This document shows positions 7,675 to 12,931 of a stretch of DNA of 12,931 bases, in pieces (positions within the stretch are counted from its first letter, which is position 1; the number at the start of each line of letters is the position of its first letter). The DNA is taken from assembly GCF_938018035.1 (NCBI RefSeq), contig NZ_CALIJF010000111.1, positions 1 to 12,931 of the forward strand, in the 5' to 3' direction. This stretch comes from an uncultured Campylobacter sp. Lineage in GTDB: Bacteria; Campylobacterota; Campylobacteria; Campylobacterales; Campylobacteraceae. Position numbers and translations under genes: made by a program. The notes below the pieces were generated by a model. The model had not been told where the DNA came from, searched no databases, and worked only from the letters and a program-made list of their open reading frames with translations.

Positions 7675-8059
7675 AGAAAAATTTGATTTTATAGAAATTT
7701 TCATCCCCTGAGGCAACCGCCAATAATAAGCTTTTTATACGGCGAAATCTATCGAAAATATTCGGCTTTGTATCTTCTTGATATTTATACGTTTTAAAAC
7801 ATTCGCTTTTTGCGTCTATATCTACGTCGCGCCAACTTCCGTTTAGAAATATATCATTAGAGATAGAAATAATGCCTTGCATTATTTCTGGGTCCAACTC
7901 CTTGTTTTTATAATGCCGCAAAATCTTTTTTAAATCGGCTTCCAATTTCCAATATTCATCATCGGACCATAGATTATTATCTAAAATCATACCTATGAAC
8001 GAATTTGCATCATATCTATCATCAAATGCGGTATTTCTATAAAAATTTACAAGATTCAT
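7664..8059 (-). CDS. Imm41-like immunity protein, copy 2
   Basis: This 131-residue cytosolic protein is related to the gene just upstream. Motifs resemble the Imm41 family of polymorphic toxin immunity proteins as I recall it: NFYRNTAF at the start, ANSFIGM (residues 18-24), WSDDEYWKLEADL (31-43), a conserved helix with ILRHYKNKEL, and FDRFRRIKSLLLAVASGDENFY near the end. Its ribosome site AGGA lies inside the last codons of the upstream gene, four bases apart, so the two are co-translated. It overlaps the original start of the broken downstream gene by 11 bases. Confidence 0.88.
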   Translation of the reverse strand: MNLVNFYRNTAFDDRYDANSFIGMILDNNLWSDDEYWKLEADLKKILRHYKNKELDPEIMQGIISISNDIFLNGSWRDVDIDAKSECFKTYKYQEDTKPNIFDRFRRIKSLLLAVASGDENFYKIKFFYEN

Positions 8060-8063
8060 TGCA

Positions 8064-8450
8064 TTAATCCTTTGGATTATACCAAAAACCGCTATTGCTA
8101 AATTCTTCTTTGAATACGATGCTGTTGCACAGAACCTTTAATCTTTCAAATCTATCATATATGCTAGGCACTACGCCGTCGCTGTTTTTCGCGCACAACA
8201 TATTGCTTACATAAATTTCCGATTTATCCTCCACGCCGATAACATCATTAAATATCGCTAGTATTGCGATGAAAATTTCTCTTGGAAGCGTTTTTTTATG
8301 ATAAAAGCTCAAAATCTGCATTAAAGTTTTATCTAACTCCCAATAGTCGCAATCCGACCAGGTTCTTTGATATATAAATTTCCCGACAAACGAATTGATG
8401 CTGAATTTATCAGAATTCGTTGAATTCTGGCATAAAAGCTCTAGGCTCAT
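8064..8450 (-). CDS. Imm41-like immunity protein, copy 1
   Basis: This 128-residue tandem paralogue of the next gene has NSFVGK at residues 19-24, WSDCDYWELDKTL at 31-43, ILSFYHKKTLPREI, and YDRFERLKVL near 103-112. Identity to the neighbour is low outside these blocks, so the pair probably neutralises two different variants of one toxin family. An AAGGAC site lies before the ATG. A 73-base gap separates it from the membrane-anchored pair upstream. Confidence 0.88.
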   Translation of the reverse strand: MSLELLCQNSTNSDKFSINSFVGKFIYQRTWSDCDYWELDKTLMQILSFYHKKTLPREIFIAILAIFNDVIGVEDKSEIYVSNMLCAKNSDGVVPSIYDRFERLKVLCNSIVFKEEFSNSGFWYNPKD

Positions 8451-8523
8451 TAATCACCGTCCTTTTTCATTTATTCATTAAATTTAGCCATCTTTATGGC
8501 AAATTTGCGTTTATAAAAATTGA

Positions 8524-8859
8524 TTATTCTCTATTTGATAACTCTTTAGATAGAATCTTTGAATCAGGATACAATTTTTTCAAAAATTCTATCTCTTCTT
8601 GATCTAGCTCATTTAAAACCTCTTCTGTCGGTCTTTCGCTTAAAATTTTTCCATAAACCAAACTCAATCGCTTATATGCGCGCGGGTTACCATTCTTTTC
8701 AAATTGCCTTATTATGACAATCCTGCACTCTTTTGTTATTTCGGTATCGCCCATAAAAAGATCTTTTATATCGCAAGAGGCGCTTTGCTCTTTATATAGA
8801 TAAAATATCCACGCAAATAATATTATAGCGGCGGCAATAAAGTAAATTTTATTTTTCAT
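8524..8859 (-). CDS. Membrane-anchored small protein with Cys pair, paralogue 2
   Basis: This 111-residue protein has one N-terminal membrane segment (about residues 4-22, IYFIAAAIILFAWIFYLY) that is probably an uncleaved anchor, leaving the rest in the periplasm. The body has SCDIKDLF, ECRIVIIRQFEKNGNPRAYK (residues 44-63) and ELDQEEIEFLKKLYPDS. These blocks match the gene at 8868-9329, including two Cys at the same places that could form a disulphide. The NGNPRAYKRLSLVYG stretch is reminiscent of a Sel1/TPR-like helix pair. Its function is not recognised. Periplasmic immunity or lysozyme-inhibitor-like roles would fit, by inference only. Confidence 0.82.
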   Translation of the reverse strand: MKNKIYFIAAAIILFAWIFYLYKEQSASCDIKDLFMGDTEITKECRIVIIRQFEKNGNPRAYKRLSLVYGKILSERPTEEVLNELDQEEIEFLKKLYPDSKILSKELSNRE

Positions 8860-8867
8860 GAAATCTC

Positions 8868-9329
8868 TTATTCTTTTGGTTTTTTATCCGTGCAATATAG
8901 ATGTATGACTTCATCCATGTTAATCTCTTTTTCCTTTCCGATCCGCTCCGTACATAATGTGAAATTTCCCTCCCTCAAAACGCACTTTTTTAATAAACCA
9001 ACTATAAAGTCGTTATTTGTGCATAGATCTAAATTTCCAGAATGAAATTTTTTAATAAAATTTAGCTCTTCTTTGTCTAATTCTTGCTGCGCCTTTTTAT
9101 CTACACAATATCTATCTAAAAAATAAAATTCATAAAAATAGAAAAGTCGCCTATGCGCCCCGCTGTTGCCATTATTAGCCCGTCGTATCAATTTTAATCT
9201 GCATTTTTGCTCCATACGATTGTAGTTTTGCCTCAACATATCGTTAATATCACAAGGTGAAAAACTTAGCACCGAAAGAATAATATAAATATAAAGAAAT
9301 ATACTAATTATGATGAGAAAAAATTTCAT
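8868..9329 (-). CDS. Membrane-anchored small protein with several Cys, paralogue 1
   Basis: This 153-residue protein is the first gene of the array. An N-terminal hydrophobic segment (residues 3-24, FFLIIISIFLYIYIILSVLS) anchors or exports it. The periplasmic part shares PCDINDML, KCRLKLIRRANNGNSGAHRR and ELDKEELNFIKKFHSG with the next gene, eight bases downstream. It then adds a C-terminal extension of about 55 residues with three further Cys (LCTNNDF, KKCVLREG, LCTERI). An AAGGAT ribosome site precedes the ATG. The paralogue without the extension suggests the N-terminal half is the conserved domain. Not recognised; an envelope-acting immunity protein is one possibility. Confidence 0.83.
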   Translation of the reverse strand: MKFFLIIISIFLYIYIILSVLSFSPCDINDMLRQNYNRMEQKCRLKLIRRANNGNSGAHRRLFYFYEFYFLDRYCVDKKAQQELDKEELNFIKKFHSGNLDLCTNNDFIVGLLKKCVLREGNFTLCTERIGKEKEINMDEVIHLYCTDKKPKE

Positions 9330-9458
9330 TTTATATCCTTACTTATTTTTGGTTTTTTAGATATAACCGATCAATCATAGAATTTGCGATTTAATTAGTA
9401 ATAAAAGTGGTGTCCTGCGTTGAATTTTTACAACCCTCAGAATTCCCCCGAACACTCG

Positions 9459-9499
9459 ATTATAGAATATCCGTATATAGTCTTTTAAAAAACTATATA
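9459..9499 (-). promoter_or_regulatory. Candidate promoter of the immunity array with an adjacent inverted repeat
   Basis: A TATAAT box on the minus strand lies at 9464-9459, about 130 bases before the first gene at 9329. Just upstream is an inverted repeat, TATATAGT (9474-9481) and ACTATATA (9492-9499), with a mostly complementary T/A interior; it covers the -16 to -35 part. It may be an operator. A plus-strand TATAAA at 9496-9501 within it could serve a divergent RNA. Confidence 0.4.
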
Positions 9500-9658
9500 A
9501 AAATATTTATCGTCTCTTAAGGAAACTTTAAATAATAAGCAAAAATGAGTTAAGGAGTTTCAAGCCTTAAGAAATTTAGCTTAAGCCTTGTAGCAGCTCA
9601 AGGTTTAAAATCTTAAGGAGGCTGATTAATACATTTTCACTAAATGCCTTAAGCGCCC

Positions 9659-9706
9659 ATCTGTAAGATGTTTGTTCTTTAAGGCAAAGAACAAATAAAA
9701 ACAGAT
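9659..9706. repeat. Nested hairpin with 10-bp perfect stem
   Basis: TTTGTTCTTT (9671-9680) and AAAGAACAAA (9686-9695) form a perfect 10-bp stem with a 5-base loop. It is enclosed by ATCTGT (9659-9664) and ACAGAT (9701-9706). No T-run follows on either strand, so it is not a terminator. It is one of the strongest single elements of the hairpin-rich region. Confidence 0.75.
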
Positions 9707-10264
9707 AGAGCTTAAAGCCTTCTTCGTCCTTATGAACAAGGGGATTATATTAGAAAGATCTTAAAAGCTTCTTAGCTCAAATTTATTAATCTCTTCTTTT
9801 ACTTTCATTTACAGATAAAAAGTCTAAAGACTTAGAGGCTTCTTTAAAAGTATAGAGGAAGCTATGCTATTTTCTTGTATAGTATTAAGATAGCCAAAGA
9901 CTTTTAAAATATGGGAGAGTGATTAAAAAATGATGGGTTGCCACCCTTAATACTTCATACCTAAATATCTTCAATATCCTTTAGATATTCAAGCATTCTA
10001 TTAGAGCAAAGCCCAAAATATCAAAAGCAAGGCTACACATAAAATATCCTTAAAAGGGATAGGCTAAGAGGTTGCTCTATCTATGATAAAAGAACTGCTT
10101 TGGCAAATAATATCCCCACAAGCGATAAAAATATATTAAGATCAAATACTATTTATAATATAGTACTAGACAAAAAATACTCCTGAAAGAAATAAATAAA
10201 AGTTTATCCTACCCACTTAGATATAGAAAATTCTGTCTATATAATAACACCCCTACAAGGAATA

Positions 10265-10350
10265 ATCGCAACGGCGGGTGGCAGACGAGCAAACGCTCCG
10301 CTAGCGACGAGCGAGACAGCCCCGTAACCTTTAACGGAGGCGCTACCTCC
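10265..10350. other. GC-rich island with short repeats and hairpins
   Basis: About 85 bases are much richer in G and C than everything around them. GACGAGC occurs twice (10284-10290, 10306-10312). CGCTC (10294-10298) can pair with GAGCG (10309-10313) around the palindrome CGCTAGCG, and GGAGG-CGCTA-CCTCC (10336-10350) is a perfect hairpin. It may be a foreign insertion, a dispersed repeat or the core of the putative RNA. The 63-codon minus-strand ORF across it looks non-natural. Confidence 0.55.
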
Positions 10351-10666
10351 ACGCGGCTTTTCAGATAGCCCCCTTGATCAAATTTAATGCACTTAGGCAA
10401 TAAATAAAACGAAGAAGAAGGCTATCTAGGGAAAAAACTCTAGGGGCAAAAAGACGTTACATCTTTAGAATTTAGTTAAAACAGAAGCTTTTTAGATTAA
10501 TGTGCGAAGCTATAACGCACCTCTGCGATTTTTCTTATTACCCCAAACCGCCAGCGGGGAACTAAAGATTAAGAATGCTTGATAAACGCTTAGGCTTATC
10601 AATAAAACATTACCGATAACGTAACCCATCGAAAAACCGTAATATATAAACTTTAAAGGTTACTTC

Positions 10667-10685
10667 AAAAGCCCAAAGGCTTTTT
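10667..10685 (+). terminator. Intrinsic terminator, plus strand
   Basis: AAAAGCC (10667-10673), loop CAAA and GGCTTTT (10678-10684) form a perfect 7-bp hairpin, with five Ts in all at 10681-10685. A second stem, GTAACC/GGTTAC (10621-10626 with 10658-10663), lies just before it. No plus-strand protein gene precedes it, which supports a plus-strand RNA. On the minus strand it gives only four Ts, so it may also slow transcription coming from the integrase. Confidence 0.65.
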
Positions 10686-11040
10686 AACATATAAAACATT
10701 CTTTCTCCTTAGTAAAAACGTTATAAGATATTTCAAAAATACCTTATGAAAACAATATAGCTGAAAAACAAAAAAATGATATGAGCTGCTTTAAAAGACG
10801 GGGGTTGTTTTAATAAACATGGATCTAAAGGTAATGAAGGAACCTGGTAAACCTAAGATTATAAAGGTAAAGTAAGCTTATGAGAGCTGGAGAGCAATGA
10901 AGCACAACCTACAAACCGAGCATTAAAAGATATGAAAGCTTAATATGCAATATGCAAGAAATTCCTAGTAAAAAGCGTAAAACTAAAAGAATAGAAATAC
11001 TTCAGAATTTATATAATCTATCGCGGCCTTATCCTCGCAA

Positions 11041-11073
11041 GCACTCGTCTTTAGTATCAAAAAAGACGAGTGC
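11041..11073. repeat. Perfect 12-bp inverted repeat
   Basis: GCACTCGTCTTT (11041-11052) and AAAGACGAGTGC (11062-11073) are exact reverse complements with a 9-base loop. This is the longest perfect stem noticed in the window. No T-run follows on either strand, so it is not a standard terminator. It could be an RNA hairpin or a recombinase or relaxase recognition site. Confidence 0.8.
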
Positions 11074-11150
11074 TCCAAAAGAAAGCAATACGCTAAAATG
11101 AGGATGAGCGCTTAGGAAAGGAGTAGTAAAGAAGTAATATGCATAAAGGG

Positions 11151-11167
11151 AAAGCCAGCGCTTTTTT
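11151..11167 (+). terminator. Weak terminator-like hairpin, plus strand
   Basis: AAAGC (11151-11155), loop CAGC and GCTTT (11160-11164) are followed by more Ts to 11167; three G-T pairs can extend the stem. It lies about 80 bases after the 12-bp hairpin and could end a second short plus-strand RNA. Confidence 0.35.
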
Positions 11168-11596
11168 AAAAGAGATTAAAGGTAGCTCGCATGTTCTTAA
11201 TTATCCGTGCAAATCCACCTCTGATTCTAAACCCATACTGTGAATTCTGCTCATAACTTTCCAAAATTTCACCGAAATTACGGCAGGCTAGAGAATGATA
11301 AGCCATGGATAGGTTTCGCTATAGCCCCCTACTTTACCATTTTTCCGCTTATCCGGAAATTTCTAAAACACATGGCATATAGACTTAAAGGCGCTATCCA
11401 TAGTAGGAATGTGATCTTAAGGCTCAATTCTATACTTAAGAATAAAATTTAAGCTCCTTATGGCATTATAACATTTGTGGATTTGGCGTTGGTGGAGTGC
11501 GTAAGCTTCTCAATAGGTTTAGAATAAAAGACCCTGTATATCCCAAACTGCATAAAACCTTATAAGAAGCCATCCCTTTAGTTTGTTTTTACCTTC

Positions 11597-12823
11597 TTAA
11601 AATTTAAACCCCAACCCCTTTAAATAACCTAGCCACCATGTTAGAACCCTACGCGTATTCTCAATATTCGTAGCTTTGTTATAAATCTTTTGTATCTCTC
11701 TTTGTGCATGAAAAAGGGTACGTTCAATGCTATAAGGATCCAGCTTGTTCTCATGTATTTTCTCATATGCAAAGGTTTCTAGTATCTTTCTAAAAGAGTG
11801 AAAAACCAGTCTATTCTTAGCTATTACGGGAGCATAGGTTTTAAGCGCTTTAACTAGAGTCATATCGCTTAGTACCTCTCCTTGCGTATTGGCAAAGCAT
11901 AACGGGCAGCTGCTATTATGAGCGTGTAACCTTTGCAGCCATTGCCCTACTTCTCTAGGAAGCCCCAGATGTTCATCTCCATTGCTTTTTACCTTATTCT
12001 CATCTTGCGGGAATAGTAAGTAGTATTCTCCATCATCGTCCACTTTTAAATGCTCATGGGTTAAATTTCTTACGTTTGAGCTTCTTAATCCGGTAAGTAG
12101 TCCAAAGATCAAAGCATTCTTGACGCCTATTTGGTGAGGATAGTTCATGATAAATTTGATAAGTACGGTTAAATCCAAGTCATCTTTTATATATGGGTAT
12201 TCGCTACGACGAGGTATATTATAAAAGTCCTTAAATACCTCTTCTGCAAATAATGGATTTTTAGAAATATCTCTTATGCGAGCATATCTGAATAGTCTTT
12301 TAATAAGTTTGAATAAAATTTCCAAGGAGGCGTACTTCTCATTATCGTAATAATAATCCAGTATCGGCATAATATCCTTTTTGCTTATCTTGTTTATATC
12401 TTTGTCGCAAATATCCCTTAAAGCTTTAAAGCTCATATCTCGTCTTTTAGAAGTTGCTAATGCAACATTGCCGTTATGTCTGCGAAACTGTCTATAAACG
12501 CTTGCCAGAGTATTTTTAGCAGGGATCAGCTTGGCAGAATCATCTATCATTAAACCTTTAAGAGTTTCCTTGGCTTCATTAAGACTTATCTCATCTGCAC
12601 TACCTAAAGACTTAATCAGCTTACCGCCTATTGAGTAGTGATAGTGCCTATGGATTGTTTGCTCTCCCTTTTTATTAAATGAGCGGTAAAATCTAACTGC
12701 TATATGCTCATCTATCATTTCTACCATAGTATTTTTGCGATAAGGCAGGGAGAAATTTCTGATCACTTTATCGGGGTTCGTTTTAAAAGCCGGATCGTCT
12801 TTAATTTTAGAAAAAACCTTCAT
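11597..12823 (-). CDS. Tyrosine recombinase (P4-type phage/island integrase)
   Basis: This complete 408-residue protein would catalyse site-specific DNA strand exchange through a 3'-phosphotyrosine. The N-terminal arm (about residues 40-92) resembles the DUF4102-type arm-binding domain (YHYSIGGKLIKSLGSADEIS, then LNEAKETL). A SAM-like core-binding domain spans about 103-205. The catalytic domain carries Arg247 in TGLRSSN, a Lys in the NKVKSNG turn (277/279), H342-x-x-R345 in FHSFRK, His372 in LFHAQRE and the nucleophile Tyr381 in KIYNKA. It ends RRVLTWWLGYL, as in P4 integrases. A Cys pair (SSCPLCF, 306 and 309) is an unusual addition. All catalytic residues are intact. An AGGA site precedes the ATG. 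It marks the window as part of an integrative element; no tRNA gene is visible beside it. Confidence 0.95.
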   Translation of the reverse strand: MKVFSKIKDDPAFKTNPDKVIRNFSLPYRKNTMVEMIDEHIAVRFYRSFNKKGEQTIHRHYHYSIGGKLIKSLGSADEISLNEAKETLKGLMIDDSAKLIPAKNTLASVYRQFRRHNGNVALATSKRRDMSFKALRDICDKDINKISKKDIMPILDYYYDNEKYASLEILFKLIKRLFRYARIRDISKNPLFAEEVFKDFYNIPRRSEYPYIKDDLDLTVLIKFIMNYPHQIGVKNALIFGLLTGLRSSNVRNLTHEHLKVDDDGEYYLLFPQDENKVKSNGDEHLGLPREVGQWLQRLHAHNSSCPLCFANTQGEVLSDMTLVKALKTYAPVIAKNRLVFHSFRKILETFAYEKIHENKLDPYSIERTLFHAQREIQKIYNKATNIENTRRVLTWWLGYLKGLGFKF

Positions 12824-12865
12824 AACTACTTATCCTTTAAAATTTAATATAGTTTCATAGGACAA

Positions 12866-12894
12866 ATTATAAAAGTTTCCAAAGAGTTTAACAA
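12866..12894 (-). promoter_or_regulatory. Integrase promoter
   Basis: On the minus strand TTGTTA (12894-12889) is followed after exactly 17 bases by TATAAT (12871-12866). The predicted start is near 12859, giving a leader of about 36 bases to the integrase ATG at 12823, with AGGA shortly before it. Confidence 0.65.
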
Positions 12895-12903
12895 GCTTAA
12901 GAG

Positions 12904-12931
12904 CTACTATACATTTTTTAATATATAGTAG
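12904..12931. repeat. 8-bp inverted repeat at the window edge upstream of the integrase
   Basis: CTACTATA (12904-12911) and TATAGTAG (12924-12931) are exact reverse complements 12 bases apart, ten bases above the integrase -35. It may be a recombinase arm or regulator site; the window ends on its last base, so the true extent is unknown. Confidence 0.5.

Larger units (their letters stand above)
9550..10685 (+). ncRNA. Candidate large structured RNA (hairpin-rich, gene-free, ends at a terminator)
   Basis: No protein gene is supported here, but perfect inverted repeats follow one another. They include 9561-9590 (CAAG-C-CTTAAG, one C-C mismatch), 9659-9706 (nested 6 and 10 bp), 9818-9825 with 9898-9905 enclosing two smaller stems, and 9964-9989. 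Others are 10002-10009 with 10072-10079 (TAGAGCAA/TTGCTCTA) enclosing the hairpin 10045-10061, 10147-10165, 10221-10242 and 10336-10350. The last are 10363-10370 with 10420-10427 (AGATAGCC/GGCTATCT), 10502-10520, 10579-10602 and 10621-10626 with 10658-10663. The series ends in an intrinsic terminator on the plus strand. Such order resembles large ornate bacterial RNAs such as GOLLD or ROOL in mobile DNA, but no family match is claimed. The start is unknown. An AT-rich decayed segment with chance palindromes is the alternative. Confidence 0.35.
10686..11596. other. Gene-poor stretch downstream of the integrase
   Basis: No convincing gene is seen. On the plus strand, a 34-codon ORF starting at ATG 11140 and ending MHKGKASAFLKEIKGSS-type sequence meets, at its TGA, a GTG-started 70-codon ORF (11240-11452) in another frame. 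Neither has a clear ribosome site or recognisable product. They may be pieces of a decayed gene. A minus-strand TATAAT (11470-11465) followed by AAGGAG has no ORF after it. The stretch also holds a 12-bp hairpin at 11041-11073 and a terminator-like element at 11151-11167. Confidence 0.45.

Noticed and set aside
10209..10400. 63-codon minus-strand ORF over the GC-rich island
   Set aside because: It has no ribosome site and low-complexity composition, and it spans hairpins; it is more likely a by-product of the GC-rich repeat.
10502..11100. Group II intron starting at GTGCG
   Set aside because: No domain V with its GAAA-capped stem and no reverse transcriptase were found; GTGCG here pairs with CGCAC in a simple hairpin.
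11180..11230. tRNA 3'-half-like sequence (TTCTTAA then TGCAAAT)
   Set aside because: The required anticodon and T stems do not pair, so it is neither a tRNA nor a convincing attL site.
11240..11452. 70-codon plus-strand ORF with GTG start
   Set aside because: It has no clear ribosome site or motif. It may be a remnant; kept only as a note in the gene-poor stretch.
9330..11596. CRISPR array
   Set aside because: The repeats are short palindromes of differing sequence without regular spacing; no direct repeat-spacer pattern.

Overview
The window is AT-rich. Its A/T-rich promoters with TATAAT -10 boxes, its codon use and the integrase type fit a Campylobacter-like member of the Campylobacterota. 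No marker gene is present, so the species cannot be named. All convincing protein genes lie on the minus strand and are read from high to low coordinates.

Layout, right to left. (1) 12931-11597: a complete 408-residue tyrosine recombinase (P4-type integrase) with a good sigma70-like promoter. (2) 11596-9330: about 2.27 kb with no convincing protein gene. It is dense in perfect inverted repeats, with an intrinsic terminator facing the plus strand at 10667-10685 and a weaker one at 11151-11167. The best reading is one or two structured plus-strand RNAs, or a decayed segment; the sequence alone cannot decide. (3) 9329-2912: thirteen tightly packed small genes. Several look like immunity proteins of polymorphic toxin or contact-dependent inhibition (CDI) systems: two Imm41-like, one SMI1/KNR4 (SUKH), one colicin-D-immunity-like and one MafI-like. 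There is also a three-copy family of about 130 residues, a pair of membrane-anchored Cys-containing paralogues, a gene broken by two frameshifts (7674-6431) and two small acidic orphans. No toxin gene is visible among them. (4) 2890-1: the first 963 residues of a filamentous-haemagglutinin/CdiA-type protein that runs off the left edge. It has a signal peptide but starts directly in the FHA repeats, without the N-terminal two-partner-secretion domain.

Together this looks like an integrase-associated accessory island. An array of orphan immunity genes lies upstream of an orphan, TPS-less CdiA/FhaB module whose toxic C-terminus should lie just left of the window. The array probably gives bystander immunity against toxins of related strains and may serve as a recombination store of toxin/immunity modules. 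The most novel material is the hairpin-rich plus-strand region between integrase and array. Next are the signal-peptide-FHA fusion, coupled through a ten-residue ORF to the last immunity gene, and the broken gene of about 415 residues.
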